A DNA stretch of 64,000 bases from CAIYRG01 sp964446945 (GTDB lineage Bacteria; Pseudomonadota; Alphaproteobacteria; Micropepsales; Micropepsaceae), in NCBI GenBank assembly GCA_964446945.1, contig CAYUQO010000001.1:248001-312000 (forward strand), in the 5' to 3' direction. The notes under the pieces were generated by a model that saw only the letters and a program-made list of their open reading frames with translations, did no database searches and had not been told where the DNA came from. This document shows positions 42,637-50,350 of this stretch, piece by piece (positions within the stretch are counted from its first letter, which is position 1; the number at the start of each line of letters is the position of its first letter). A program made the position numbers and the translations under genes.

Positions 42637-43353
42637 TCAGGGCTTCAGGTTGGCGACATAGGCGGCAATGGAGATCATGTCATCCGGTGTCAGTTTCTCC
42701 ACCACCATCTGCATCGGCACGGATGAGCCGGCGCGGCTCTTGTTTTTGATATTGGTGAGCTGCCGCAGGATGTAAGTCGGCGAGCGCCCCGCGATCCACG
42801 GCACCAGGTCGCCGTCGCCTTTCAGATCGTCGCCATGACATTCCTTGCAGGCGATGGTCTTCACGCCGGTTTCGTCTTCCGCCAGCGCCTTGCCCTTTGC
42901 CACTGAACCCGGCGGAACATCGGCCGAATATGTCCCGCCGGCTTGATCCGGCATTTCGACAATGCGGCCGCCGGCCATGGCCGATTCCACCACCTTGCCA
43001 AACGACACCGCCGGCAGTTTGCTGAAATAAGCCGCTGCCGCATCCACTTCGGCGGGAGTGAGTGCCCTGGCGATCTCGATCATTGTTTTTTGCGCTGCGT
43101 CGCCCGATCCGTTGCGATCGCCGTTTTTGAAATTCTCGATCTGCTGTTTGAAGTAGCCCACGGTTTCACCGGCCAGCGCCGCATTATTGGGCCGCCCGGC
43201 GCCATTCGGCAGGTGACAAGCCGCACAGGCACTCACTTCAGGCAGCCGCCCCTTGTCCACAATCGCCGGCACCGGCGCCTGCGCCGCCATCGCCTCACTG
43301 CATGTGGCGACGCAAGCGAGCAAAATCATCCGTGTACGAAATCTGTGCCGCAC
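42637..43353 (-). CDS. Di-haem cytochrome c, class I type
   Basis: 238 residues with a signal peptide to about residue 24. There are two CxxCH sites: CAACH at 43-47 and CKECH at 169-173, each followed by a typical helical fold. Met ligands are plausible in PMQMVVEKLTPDDM near the end. Tandem cytochrome c4/c5-like proteins of this form act as periplasmic electron carriers. It is co-transcribed with the cupin gene; a role as acceptor for a periplasmic dehydrogenase is possible but no such enzyme is adjacent. Confidence 0.88.
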   Translation of the reverse strand: MRHRFRTRMILLACVATCSEAMAAQAPVPAIVDKGRLPEVSACAACHLPNGAGRPNNAALAGETVGYFKQQIENFKNGDRNGSGDAAQKTMIEIARALTPAEVDAAAAYFSKLPAVSFGKVVESAMAGGRIVEMPDQAGGTYSADVPPGSVAKGKALAEDETGVKTIACKECHGDDLKGDGDLVPWIAGRSPTYILRQLTNIKNKSRAGSSVPMQMVVEKLTPDDMISIAAYVANLKP

Positions 43354-43365
43354 CTTGGCCCCTCC

Positions 43366-43522
43366 ATGTCATGGCGGGGCTTGACCCTGCCATCCAGTAG
43401 GCGCGCGTCCGCGCGCCAAAAAATGACATTTACTCGCGCCGCAGACGCGGCGCGGATGGGTTCGCTTCCCTCGCCCATGCTTCGTGCATCGCACTACGGC
43501 AGGGCTCGCCGGGAATGACACA
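43366..43522. repeat. MITE-like repeat with TGTCATGGCGGGG...CGGGAATGACA ends
   Basis: Internal GGCGCGCG-TCC-GCGCGCC and CGCGCCGC-AGAC-GCGGCGCG hairpins. The right half matches 21161-21312 nearly base for base over about 30 bases. Confidence 0.8.
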
Positions 43523-43543
43523 GCTTTTTATGCCCGGCGGCGG

Positions 43544-44647
43544 TTACGGTGCGCCGGAGACGTTCTTGAACCGCTGCACGCGCTGGCCCTGCACCTCGGC
43601 GGTGTAGATATTGCCTTCCTTGTCGATCGCGATGTTGTGCAGATTCTCGAACTCGCCCGGACCGCGGCCGACGCGTCCGAAGCTGCCGACCACCTGTCCG
43701 TCGCTCGCGCGCAGGATATGGATCTGGCCATTCGGATCATCGGATGTGAACCACCAGGTCTGCGCCTTGTCGGGCCAGAACACGGTCGATCCGGTCACGC
43801 CCGGCGCGGTGGAATCGCGCAGCACCGGGAATTCGCGCAGGAATTTTCCGTCCTTGGTGAAAATCTGGATGCGGTTATTGGCGCGATCGCTGACCACGAC
43901 ACGGCCGTCATTGGTGATGCGGATGCCGTGCACCGGATTGGCGAATTGCTGCGGCAGCACATTCGGATCATAGGTGATCTTCTCGTCCGTCGGCGGTTTG
44001 CCATAGGCGCCCCACATGCGCTTGAACGCGCCGGTGTCGGCGTCGAACACGATGACGCGGTGGTCGAAATAACCGTCGGCGACGTAAAGCTCGTTGGTCG
44101 CAGGATCGACAACCATGTCGGCAGCGCGGCCCACCCGCGTGGTGTCGAGACTGTTGGTCTGCTTGGCGTTCTTGCCGATCTGCAGCAGGAATTTGCCGTC
44201 ATGGGTGAATTTCAGCACCACGCCGTCATTTTCGCCATTGCCGGCGAACCAGACATTGTTCTTGTAGTCGACGAAAATGCCGTGTTCGTTCTGCGGCCAG
44301 TCGTGACCCGGCACGTAATCCGGGCCGCCCCAGGCCTGCAGCACATTGCCCTGCTGGTCGAACTGGATCACCGACGGCGCGGTGAAGCAGCAGATCGATT
44401 TGTCGCCGCGTTGCGCGCGCTTGTCGCGGTCATTCACCGTGCGCGGACGCTGGGTGATCCAGATGGTGTCGTCTTTCGGGTCGACAAAAATCCCGCCGAT
44501 CTGGCCGAGGATCCAGTTGTGCGGCAGCGGCTTCGGCCAGCTCGTGTCGATCTGGAACTGCGGCACTTTCTCGGCTGCGGTCACCGGCTGCACAAAGGCG
44601 AATGCGAGCATCCCGGCCGCGGCCGCGATGGAAAACAGACGCGCCAT
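43544..44647 (-). CDS. Exported NHL-repeat beta-propeller protein
   Basis: 367 residues from ATG at 44647, which follows GGGAGGG; the frame continues ten codons upstream. A signal peptide ends near PVTAAE. NHL-type propeller repeats: IGGIFVDPKDDTIWITQRP, EHGIFVDYKNNVWFAGNG, AADMVVDPATNELYVADGY, VHGIRITNDGRVVVSDRANN and LHNIAIDKEGNIYTAEVQG. Similar proteins are sometimes annotated as peptidyl-alpha-hydroxyglycine lyase-like, but the catalytic set cannot be confirmed. An odd CC pair (SICCFTAPS) lies near residue 90. Periplasmic. Confidence 0.85.
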   Translation of the reverse strand: MARLFSIAAAAGMLAFAFVQPVTAAEKVPQFQIDTSWPKPLPHNWILGQIGGIFVDPKDDTIWITQRPRTVNDRDKRAQRGDKSICCFTAPSVIQFDQQGNVLQAWGGPDYVPGHDWPQNEHGIFVDYKNNVWFAGNGENDGVVLKFTHDGKFLLQIGKNAKQTNSLDTTRVGRAADMVVDPATNELYVADGYFDHRVIVFDADTGAFKRMWGAYGKPPTDEKITYDPNVLPQQFANPVHGIRITNDGRVVVSDRANNRIQIFTKDGKFLREFPVLRDSTAPGVTGSTVFWPDKAQTWWFTSDDPNGQIHILRASDGQVVGSFGRVGRGPGEFENLHNIAIDKEGNIYTAEVQGQRVQRFKNVSGAP

Positions 44648-44675
44648 CAATTCCCTCCCATGAACGTTAAAGCGC

Positions 44676-44709
44676 AAAAGGACGAAAGCCCAGAACGAGC
44701 TTTCGTCCT
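44676..44709 (-). terminator. Intrinsic terminator of the PEBP gene
   Basis: AGGACGAAAGC and GCTTTCGTCCT form a perfect 11-bp stem with a 9-base loop, followed on the minus strand by TTTTGCG. It lies 17 bases beyond the stop at 44726. Confidence 0.8.
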
Positions 44710-44725
44710 CGTGTAACGAGATGCT

Positions 44726-45331
44726 TTACGGGTGCGTGAACAGTCCGACGAGACCGGCTGCGCCCTTGGCATGTCCGGTTCCAGTCCCTTCCGCAAGCTT
44801 CTGCATCACTTGCGGAAGCGTCATGCCGGGCTGAAGTTCTTTCGGGTCAAGATCGGTGGCGATGATCTTGAATGTGTAATGATGCGGCGAGCCCGGAGGC
44901 GTGCACGGGCCGGAGTAATTGCCGACGCCTTGTGTGCTCTTGCCGCCGACATATTTGTCGGACGCCTTGCTCACTTCGCCTTCGGCGAAGGAATGGACAT
45001 CGGCTGGAATGCCATAGGCAACCCAGTGGAACACGCCGAGACCGCCGCGTCCTTCCGGATCGACCATGGTCAGCACGAAGCTTTTGGTGCCGGCCGGCTC
45101 GCCGCTCCATGACAGTTCCGGCGAAACATTTTCGCCGACGCAATTCGGATTGGGCTGGGCGCCGGGCTGATTCCTGTTGGAGACTTTTACCGGCATGAGC
45201 GTGCCGTCGCGGAATGTCGTCGAACTCAGTTTGAACGGCGCGGCCGCGCCAAAAGCGGCATCGCTGACCGCCCAGCCCGCTGCCATGACGGCGGCGGCGC
45301 TGACCAGAACTGTCATACGTTGTGCAAGCAT
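44726..45331 (-). CDS. YbhB/YbcL-type PEBP protein, exported
   Basis: 201 residues from ATG at 45331; GGGAGG lies six bases upstream, while an ATG two codons earlier is too close to it. A signal peptide (MLAQRMTVLVSAAAVMAAGW) ends near AAFGA. The phosphatidylethanolamine-binding fold shows NCVGENVSPELSWSGEPAGT, VLTMVDPEGRGGLGVFHWVAY with the anion-binding DPE/GxxHW set, and YSGPCTPPGSPHHYTFKI. Bacterial YbhB-type proteins have unknown ligands. Ended by a strong terminator. Confidence 0.9.
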   Translation of the reverse strand: MLAQRMTVLVSAAAVMAAGWAVSDAAFGAAAPFKLSSTTFRDGTLMPVKVSNRNQPGAQPNPNCVGENVSPELSWSGEPAGTKSFVLTMVDPEGRGGLGVFHWVAYGIPADVHSFAEGEVSKASDKYVGGKSTQGVGNYSGPCTPPGSPHHYTFKIIATDLDPKELQPGMTLPQVMQKLAEGTGTGHAKGAAGLVGLFTHP

Positions 45332-45469
45332 AATCATCCTCCCGAATGAGCTTTGTGGGTCGAACTGGTATCAGTTGCGAAAATTAAAGCATGCGGTGCT
45401 GCGCCGCAATCTGTCCAACATGCATCCGTGCAAGCGCCGCGGCGTTTACATGCCTCTGGGGAGATGTAA

Positions 45470-46507
45470 ATGCCTGCGAAACTTCATGTTCCCGGCTGTG
45501 ACGGCAGAGCACCGAATGTGGTCGTTACCGGCGGTTCCGCGGGTCTCGGCCGTGCAACCGCGGTGGCATTCGCAAAACACGGCTGCAATGTTGCGGTGAT
45601 CGCCCGCGATCCGGGCCGCCTCGATGACACCGGGCGCGAGATCGAAGCCGCGGGGACTCGCGCGCTCACTTTTCCCGTCGACATGTCGGACCCACAAGCC
45701 GTCGCGGCGGCCGCCGATAGCGTGGCCAGCGAATGGGGCGCAATCGATGTCTGGGTCAATTGCGCGATGGCGACGATCTTTGCACCGGTTGCCGAAATCC
45801 ATCCCGATGAGTTTCGCCGGGTGGCGGAAGTCACATTCCTCGGCTTTGTCTATGGGACAATGGCGGCGCTGAAACATATGCGCGCGCGCAATCACGGCAC
45901 GATTGTCCAGGTCGGTTCGGCGCTCTCCTATCGCGCCATCCCGCTGCAGTCGGCCTACTGCGCCAGCAAATTCGCCATTCGCGGCTTCACCGATTCCCTG
46001 CGCAGCGAATTGCTGCACGACAAAAGCCGCATCCGCATCACCATGGTCCAGATGCCGGCATTCAACACGCCGCAGTTCAACTGGGCGCGCAACCGCATGC
46101 CGAAGAAACCCATGCCGGTGCCGCCGATCTTCCAGCCGGAATTCGGCGCGCGAGCAATCCTGCGTGCGGCCGCCCATGCCCCGCGCGAGCTCTGGGTCGG
46201 TAAACCGGCAATCCAGGCAATTTTAGGCAATTTTGTTGCGCCGGGCTGGATCGACCGCCTGCTCGCCAGCCGCGGCTATGAGGGGCAATTATCGCCCGAA
46301 CGCAGCGATCCCGCCGCGCCGGACAATCTGTTCACGCCCGTCCCGGGCGATTTTGGCGCCCATGGCCGCTTCGATGCACAGAGTTCCCAAACCGGCTGGA
46401 TCACCGCCAGCGGTGGCGCCGTGCGCCGCTTCATCGGCGCGACCGTACTTGCCGGGCTCGCCGGACTGCTCGCGACCGCCGCCCTCACCCGCCGCAACAG
46501 CCGCTGA
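45470..46507 (+). CDS. Short-chain dehydrogenase/reductase with C-terminal membrane segment
   Basis: 345 residues. The NAD(P)-binding motif VVVTGGSAGLGRATAVAFAK is TGxxxGxG; Ala/Met stand in the usual NAG position (NCAMATIF); catalytic Ser is in VQVGSALSY, with Tyr-x3-Lys in YCASKFAI. The C-terminal extension (about 240-345) is longer than a classical SDR and ends with a hydrophobic helix GATVLAGLAGLLATAALT, so the enzyme is probably held at the inner face of the membrane. Similar SDRs act on lipids or steroids; the substrate here is unknown. Confidence 0.88.
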   Translation: MPAKLHVPGCDGRAPNVVVTGGSAGLGRATAVAFAKHGCNVAVIARDPGRLDDTGREIEAAGTRALTFPVDMSDPQAVAAAADSVASEWGAIDVWVNCAMATIFAPVAEIHPDEFRRVAEVTFLGFVYGTMAALKHMRARNHGTIVQVGSALSYRAIPLQSAYCASKFAIRGFTDSLRSELLHDKSRIRITMVQMPAFNTPQFNWARNRMPKKPMPVPPIFQPEFGARAILRAAAHAPRELWVGKPAIQAILGNFVAPGWIDRLLASRGYEGQLSPERSDPAAPDNLFTPVPGDFGAHGRFDAQSSQTGWITASGGAVRRFIGATVLAGLAGLLATAALTRRNSR

Positions 46508-46522
46508 CTGCGATCCCCAAGG

Positions 46523-46604
46523 GGTCATGGCCGGGCGCCGCGCGCTGCGCCTTGCCGAAGCTCGAAGAGCGAAGGCAGGTCTGCGGCGCGAAGAAATGTC
46601 TTTG
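46523..46604. repeat. Palindromic repeat (GGTCATGGCCGGGCG type), partial
   Basis: Starts GGTCATGGCCGGGCGCCGCG and carries GCTCGAAGAGC. A shorter, degenerate member of the family seen at 6800 and 41989, without the right end. Confidence 0.6.
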
Positions 46605-46613
46605 ATGGACCGG

Positions 46614-46808
46614 TTAGTTCGACTGCACCCGCGCCGCGGCGGCGGCGAAATCTTCGATCACCTGATCGCCGAAGGTCTCATCGGCAAGAGCCAGCCACTT
46701 GGAGGCGAGCGTCAGCCAGCGCTCCCGGCTTTCCACGGAAGACGCCTTGTCCGCCATGGATTTGCAGAAGTCCGCCTGAAGGAAATAGTGGCCCCGTCTA
46801 CTCATCAT
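46614..46808 (-). CDS. Small helical protein, copy B, EcfG-controlled
   Basis: 64 residues. A helical protein with FLQADFCKSMADKASSVESR, then WLTLASKWLALADETF and an Ala-rich tail. Same type as the divergent gene at 47071 (Cys, then xLA...W..LA). An exact EcfG-type promoter lies 33-57 bases upstream of the ATG at 46808, giving a leader of about 25 bases. No ribosome site is strong. Function unknown; control suggests a stress role. Confidence 0.7.
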   Translation of the reverse strand: MMSRRGHYFLQADFCKSMADKASSVESRERWLTLASKWLALADETFGDQVIEDFAAAAARVQSN

Positions 46809-46840
46809 AACCAGCTACACATGCACCCAATCCCGCAATA

Positions 46841-46865
46841 AACGCCGGGCGCGGAATTGGGTTCC
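46841..46865 (-). promoter_or_regulatory. EcfG-type promoter of small helical gene B
   Basis: On the minus strand exact GGAAC (46865-46861), 16-base spacer, exact CGTT (46844-46841). Confidence 0.85.
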
Positions 46866-47014
46866 TGACGTGCCGGTTTGTCGCACCTACACGGATCATC
46901 CGCCCACGGCAGACCGGCGGCTCAAGCGCGGGCGTCGGCCTCCGCCCCAACCAACTGACGACCCATCTGTAAGTGCCCTGGAGTGCGAGCCGCGCATCCC
47001 ACTTACGCCCCCTG

Positions 47015-47039
47015 GGAACTACTTAAAGCCTCGCACGTT
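47015..47039 (+). promoter_or_regulatory. EcfG-type promoter of small helical gene C
   Basis: Exact GGAAC at 47015-47019, 16-base spacer, exact CGTT at 47036-47039. The next start codon is 31 bases downstream. The remaining 46866-47014 gap shows nothing else. Confidence 0.85.
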
Positions 47040-47070
47040 TACTTGGGTTGCCTTCGAGGGATGGGCATTG

Positions 47071-47235
47071 GTGCATCCGAAAGAACTGCGCGAGAACGCC
47101 GCAAAATGCCGGGCGCTGAGTAGTCTTGCCAAAACCGAGTACATGCGAACCGAACTGCGGAAAATGTCGGAGAAGTGGGATCAGCTTGCCTCCGATCAGG
47201 AGGTCATGCTGACTCGGTGGCGGAAAGCCGAATAA
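47071..47235 (+). CDS. Small helical protein, copy C, EcfG-controlled
   Basis: 54 residues from GTG at 47071 (TTG at 47068 is also possible). The promoter at 47015-47039 rules out the longer frame that begins at 46870, because transcription would start inside it. MHPKELRENAAKCRALSSLA is followed by YMRTELRKMSEKWDQLASDQ: two helices with a central basic stretch. This is the short alphaproteobacterial protein type with an AxxCRxLA helix and a WxxLA helix. Function unknown. Confidence 0.7.
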   Translation: MHPKELRENAAKCRALSSLAKTEYMRTELRKMSEKWDQLASDQEVMLTRWRKAE

Positions 47236-47287
47236 CCTGAGGGTTTTACGCGAAGCCGTCCGTTTCCCCTGCTCATTGCGGAGGAAA

Positions 47288-47428
47288 ATGAATCCGTGTG
47301 ACGGCTCAAGGATACTCCTGATGGCATGGCTTTTGCTTTTATTCAGCAGAGGCTTGCAACAGCGGAGGGGGCTGAATCACCGAAAGCCGGAGAGCGGCCT
47401 GTTGGCCCACATATCTGCGGTATGCTGA
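47288..47428 (+). CDS. Possible 46-residue membrane-associated peptide
   Basis: ATG at 47288 is preceded by GGAGGAAA. The peptide has a hydrophobic helix (ILLMAWLLLLFSRG) followed by an Arg/Gly/His-rich tail ending AVC. Only the ribosome site and the helix support it; there is no known family. The surrounding gap of 220 bases holds nothing else recognised. Confidence 0.25.
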   Translation: MNPCDGSRILLMAWLLLLFSRGLQQRRGLNHRKPESGLLAHISAVC

Positions 47429-47455
47429 CAAAGTGATTCCGGGCCTTAGTTTCAC

Positions 47456-48721
47456 GTGACGGTTCAAACATTTCGCTTGCGCGTCATTGCTGCAGCGCTG
47501 ATCGCAATTTTTGCAACGCTTCCGGCGCATAGCCAGACCGATCCGGCCGCCGCATTGTTCGGCGGCACCACGCTCATCGATCTCCGGCTGCGGTTCGAGG
47601 ACGTGGACCTCTCAAACAAGACGCGCCGCGCAGATGCGACGACATTGCGGGCGCGGATCGGATTCCAGACCGGGGACTATGACGGATTTTCGGCTCTGGT
47701 CGAAGGCGACTTCATTGGTCACCTCGATTCCGGCCACTACAACGACACTTTGAATGGCCGGGTGCAGTTTCCGGTCATCGCCGATCCCGACATGGCCGCG
47801 CTCAACCGGCTGCAACTGAATTACGCCACGGCGCTGACACCGGCGGCAAAAGCCGCCGGCCGCAAGGATCTCGCCATCACCGCCGGGCGCCAGAGGATCC
47901 AGCTTGGCGACCAGCGCTTCATCGGCAATGCCGGCTGGCGCCAGCATGAACAGACCTATGACGCGGTCAGCATCGCCGACACATCGATTCCGGCAACGAC
48001 CCTGACTTATGCCTGGGTCGGGGGCGTGAACCGCGTGTTCGGACCGGCAAGCCCGATGGGCCGTTTCGACAGCAACAGCCATCTGTTCAATGCGGCGTAT
48101 TCCGGCTTTGGTCCGGAGCTTGGGATCGAAGCCTATGACTATCTGCTCGACTTTCGCCAGGCGCCGCTGCTTTCCACCGCGAGTTACGGCGCGCGCATCG
48201 CGAGTACGCTGCCGCTCGCGCCGGATGTGACGGTGCAGATCAACGGCGCCTATGCGCGGCAGACGCCCTATGGCGCCAATCCGCTTCATTTCGATCTTGA
48301 ATACTATCTCGCAGAGGCCGGCATTGCTTATGACGGTCTGTCCGGCACGGCCGGTTACGAGGTTTTGGGCGGAAACGGCAGGATCGGTTTTTCGACGCCG
48401 CTGGCGTCGCTGCATCTGTTCCAGGGCGCGGCGGAGCAGTTTGTCACCAATCCGCCAAATGGCGTCCGCGATCTTTATGGCCGGGCGCGCTATGCATTCC
48501 GGCTGCCGATGATTCCCGGCAATGCCGCTGCAACCGTGGTTTATCACAGCTTCCACGCCGATTCCGCGAGTCTCAACTATGGCGGTGAATGGGATGGAAC
48601 GGTGGAAGCGTTTTTCCCGGACGGCACGATGCTCGGTGCGGCGTTTGGCGATTTCACCGCGCGCGGTGGCGGTTTCGCGTCAAAAACGGCGTTCTGGCTC
48701 TACGCCGGCTATCATTATTGA
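47456..48721 (+). CDS. Outer-membrane porin, alginate-export-like
   Basis: 421 residues from GTG at 47456. A signal peptide ends near LPAHSQ. The body is made of alternating amphipathic strands (LIDLRLRFEDVDLSN, TTLRARIGFQTGDYDGFSAL, LAITAGRQRIQLGDQRFIGN) and ends in an aromatic residue (YAGYHY), the C-terminal signature of outer-membrane barrels. The GRQRIxLGDxRFIGNxGWRQ pattern, read in parts, is typical of the alginate-export porin family. It probably lets an acidic or hydrophobic small molecule into the cell. Confidence 0.88.
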   Translation: MTVQTFRLRVIAAALIAIFATLPAHSQTDPAAALFGGTTLIDLRLRFEDVDLSNKTRRADATTLRARIGFQTGDYDGFSALVEGDFIGHLDSGHYNDTLNGRVQFPVIADPDMAALNRLQLNYATALTPAAKAAGRKDLAITAGRQRIQLGDQRFIGNAGWRQHEQTYDAVSIADTSIPATTLTYAWVGGVNRVFGPASPMGRFDSNSHLFNAAYSGFGPELGIEAYDYLLDFRQAPLLSTASYGARIASTLPLAPDVTVQINGAYARQTPYGANPLHFDLEYYLAEAGIAYDGLSGTAGYEVLGGNGRIGFSTPLASLHLFQGAAEQFVTNPPNGVRDLYGRARYAFRLPMIPGNAAATVVYHSFHADSASLNYGGEWDGTVEAFFPDGTMLGAAFGDFTARGGGFASKTAFWLYAGYHY

Positions 48722-48833
48722 GTCGGAGAAGCGACGTTCGACCGCGAAGTCCAACCGGTGCGCGCAAAATTAATTGCGTTGGGTTAGGTTCCGGACAGAC
48801 GCAATGCCTGGGTTCTGCGTTTTTGACCCGGTT

Positions 48834-49049
48834 ATGCAGTGTCACGTATTCCTGAAGCGAAAAGACGGCATCGTCGTGCCGGTCGCGGAACTATCCCCCG
48901 AGCCGACGCCCAAACGTGGCGATGTTATTTCGGTCAATGTCGACCACACGACGGTGCGCGCCCGGGTTGACGGCGTCCGGCACGGAAACACAGTGTCCCA
49001 GCATTCTGCCGTTGAATCCGTCTGCTACATCGACGCAACAGAACTGTAG
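48834..49049 (+). CDS. Small hypothetical protein
   Basis: 71 residues from ATG at 48834; the frame is open 20 codons upstream with less typical residues. HVFLKRKDGIVVPVAELSPE, then PKRGDVISVNVDHTTVRARV, reads like one small beta domain. I recall similar short hypothetical proteins in Bradyrhizobium relatives. No signal peptide or ribosome site of note. Confidence 0.55.
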   Translation: MQCHVFLKRKDGIVVPVAELSPEPTPKRGDVISVNVDHTTVRARVDGVRHGNTVSQHSAVESVCYIDATEL

Positions 49050-49055
49050 ACGCAA

Positions 49056-49156
49056 TTTCTCAACCCTCCCCTTGAGGGTTGGAGCCGTCGCGCGTCAGCA
49101 GAGCTGACGCGCAGGCGGAAATCGAAATCGCGGAACGCGATTTTGGGGAGGGACGG
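49056..49156. repeat. Palindromic repeat (CCCTCCCCTTGAGGGTTGGAGCC type)
   Basis: GCGTCAGCAGAGCTGACGC and ATCGCGG-AA-CGCGAT hairpins, ending GGGGAGGG. Same family as 18909 and 40335. Confidence 0.75.
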
Positions 49157-49206
49157 GCCACAGGCCGAGTTACAAAATCGGAATCCTGCGAGCGTCCGTT
49201 AACCCC

Positions 49207-50181
49207 TCACCCCATCCTGAACGCATAAACCGCGAGCGATGGCTTGTCGCTGCCACAGCTGGTCGAACCGCCGAGGAAATAAACCGTATCGCCGACCGCA
49301 GCGCCGGCTTGCGAATGCAGACCGACGGGCGGCTTTGCCAGCGGCGACCAGTGATCCGTCGCCGGATCATAGCTGTCGGCGAGATCAAATGCCCCGGTTG
49401 GTGGCGCGGTCTGGCACTCGCCGCCGTAAAAGATAATGCGGCCGCGATAATAGACGGCGGAGCCGCCGCTGCGCCCAACCGGCACGCTCGCAAGGCTCGA
49501 CCATTTATCACTGGCCGGGTCATAGACGATCTGCTCGCCCGTGCCTTCCGTATTCTCGTTCTTGCGGCCGGCGATCAGATGGATGCGTCCGTCGATCACC
49601 ACCACGCCGAGATGATCGCGCGCGGTCGGAAGCGGGGCAGCCATGCTCCACTTGGCGCCGGCCGGATCATAGACCGCGTGCATATCCACCGTCATTTCGC
49701 CGTCCCGCCGTCCACCCATGGCATGGATTTTTCCCTGCGTGGCGGCGAGCGTCACCGATCCGAGCGCCATCGGCAGCGGCGCAAGCACCTGCCATTTGTC
49801 CGCCGCGGGATCGTAAACTGCGAAGCGGTCGATCGGTTTGACATGCGGCCGCACGGTGAATCCGCCGGCGACGTAGATTTTCCCGTCAAGCACCGTCATC
49901 CCGATATGCGACGCGCCGCCCGGCATGCGTGCCAGATTTTTCCACGTTACATTTGCGGGGTCGAAGACCTGAAACAATGTCGAATCCGCACGGCCCATCT
50001 CCTGGCCGCCGGCAACATAGATTTTGCCGTTCAGCGCGACGCCGCCGATTTCGGTGCGCGCTGCTGTCATTTGCGCCGCCACCGACCACGTCCCCGGATT
50101 GTCGGCCGCATGGAGCGCAGCGGGACCGGTCAACAATGTTGCCGAAATAACCAGCGCGGAAATTTTCAGTGCAGAACGCAT
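49207..50181 (-). CDS. Exported Kelch-repeat propeller protein
   Basis: 324 residues with a signal peptide ending near ALHAAD. Six Kelch-like repeats follow, e.g. NGKIYVAGGQEMG, LDGKIYVAGGFTVR, TQGKIHAMGGRRDG, IDGRIHLIAGRKNE, YRGRIIFYGGECQT and VGDTVYFLGGSTSC, each with the paired Gly and W/Y positions (KWQVLAPLP, KWSMAAPLP, KWSSLASVP, HWSPLAKPP). A six-blade propeller in the periplasm; some family members are sialate mutarotases, but catalytic residues are not evident. Confidence 0.88.
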   Translation of the reverse strand: MRSALKISALVISATLLTGPAALHAADNPGTWSVAAQMTAARTEIGGVALNGKIYVAGGQEMGRADSTLFQVFDPANVTWKNLARMPGGASHIGMTVLDGKIYVAGGFTVRPHVKPIDRFAVYDPAADKWQVLAPLPMALGSVTLAATQGKIHAMGGRRDGEMTVDMHAVYDPAGAKWSMAAPLPTARDHLGVVVIDGRIHLIAGRKNENTEGTGEQIVYDPASDKWSSLASVPVGRSGGSAVYYRGRIIFYGGECQTAPPTGAFDLADSYDPATDHWSPLAKPPVGLHSQAGAAVGDTVYFLGGSTSCGSDKPSLAVYAFRMG

Positions 50182-50220
50182 CGAAGCCTGGCCTGGTTTG
50201 TGTCTGAAATGATCATCTCA

Positions 50221-50316
50221 TGCGGAGACGCGGAGCTCGCGGAGCGTGACGCGATGCGGCTCCGCTGCGGAGCAAGTCACCAGTGTCTCGGTGATCTCCG
50301 CGGCTCCGCGTGAAAT
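50221..50316. repeat. Repeat (GCGGAGACGCGGAG...CTCCGCGTGAAA type)
   Basis: GCGGCTCCGC-T-GCGGAGC hairpin inside outer arms GCGGAG and CTCCGC. The element at 52072 has the same outer arms. Confidence 0.65.
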
Positions 50317-50350
50317 TTCGATGTTGAGGTTTGATCGCAAGTCTACGTGC

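Noticed and set aside
43484..44716. 410-codon plus-strand frame over the NHL gene
   Set aside because: Antisense shadow of a propeller gene with a proper signal peptide and ribosome site.
47339..47530. 63-codon minus-strand frame before the porin
   Set aside because: It overlaps the porin start, has mixed composition and no ribosome site.
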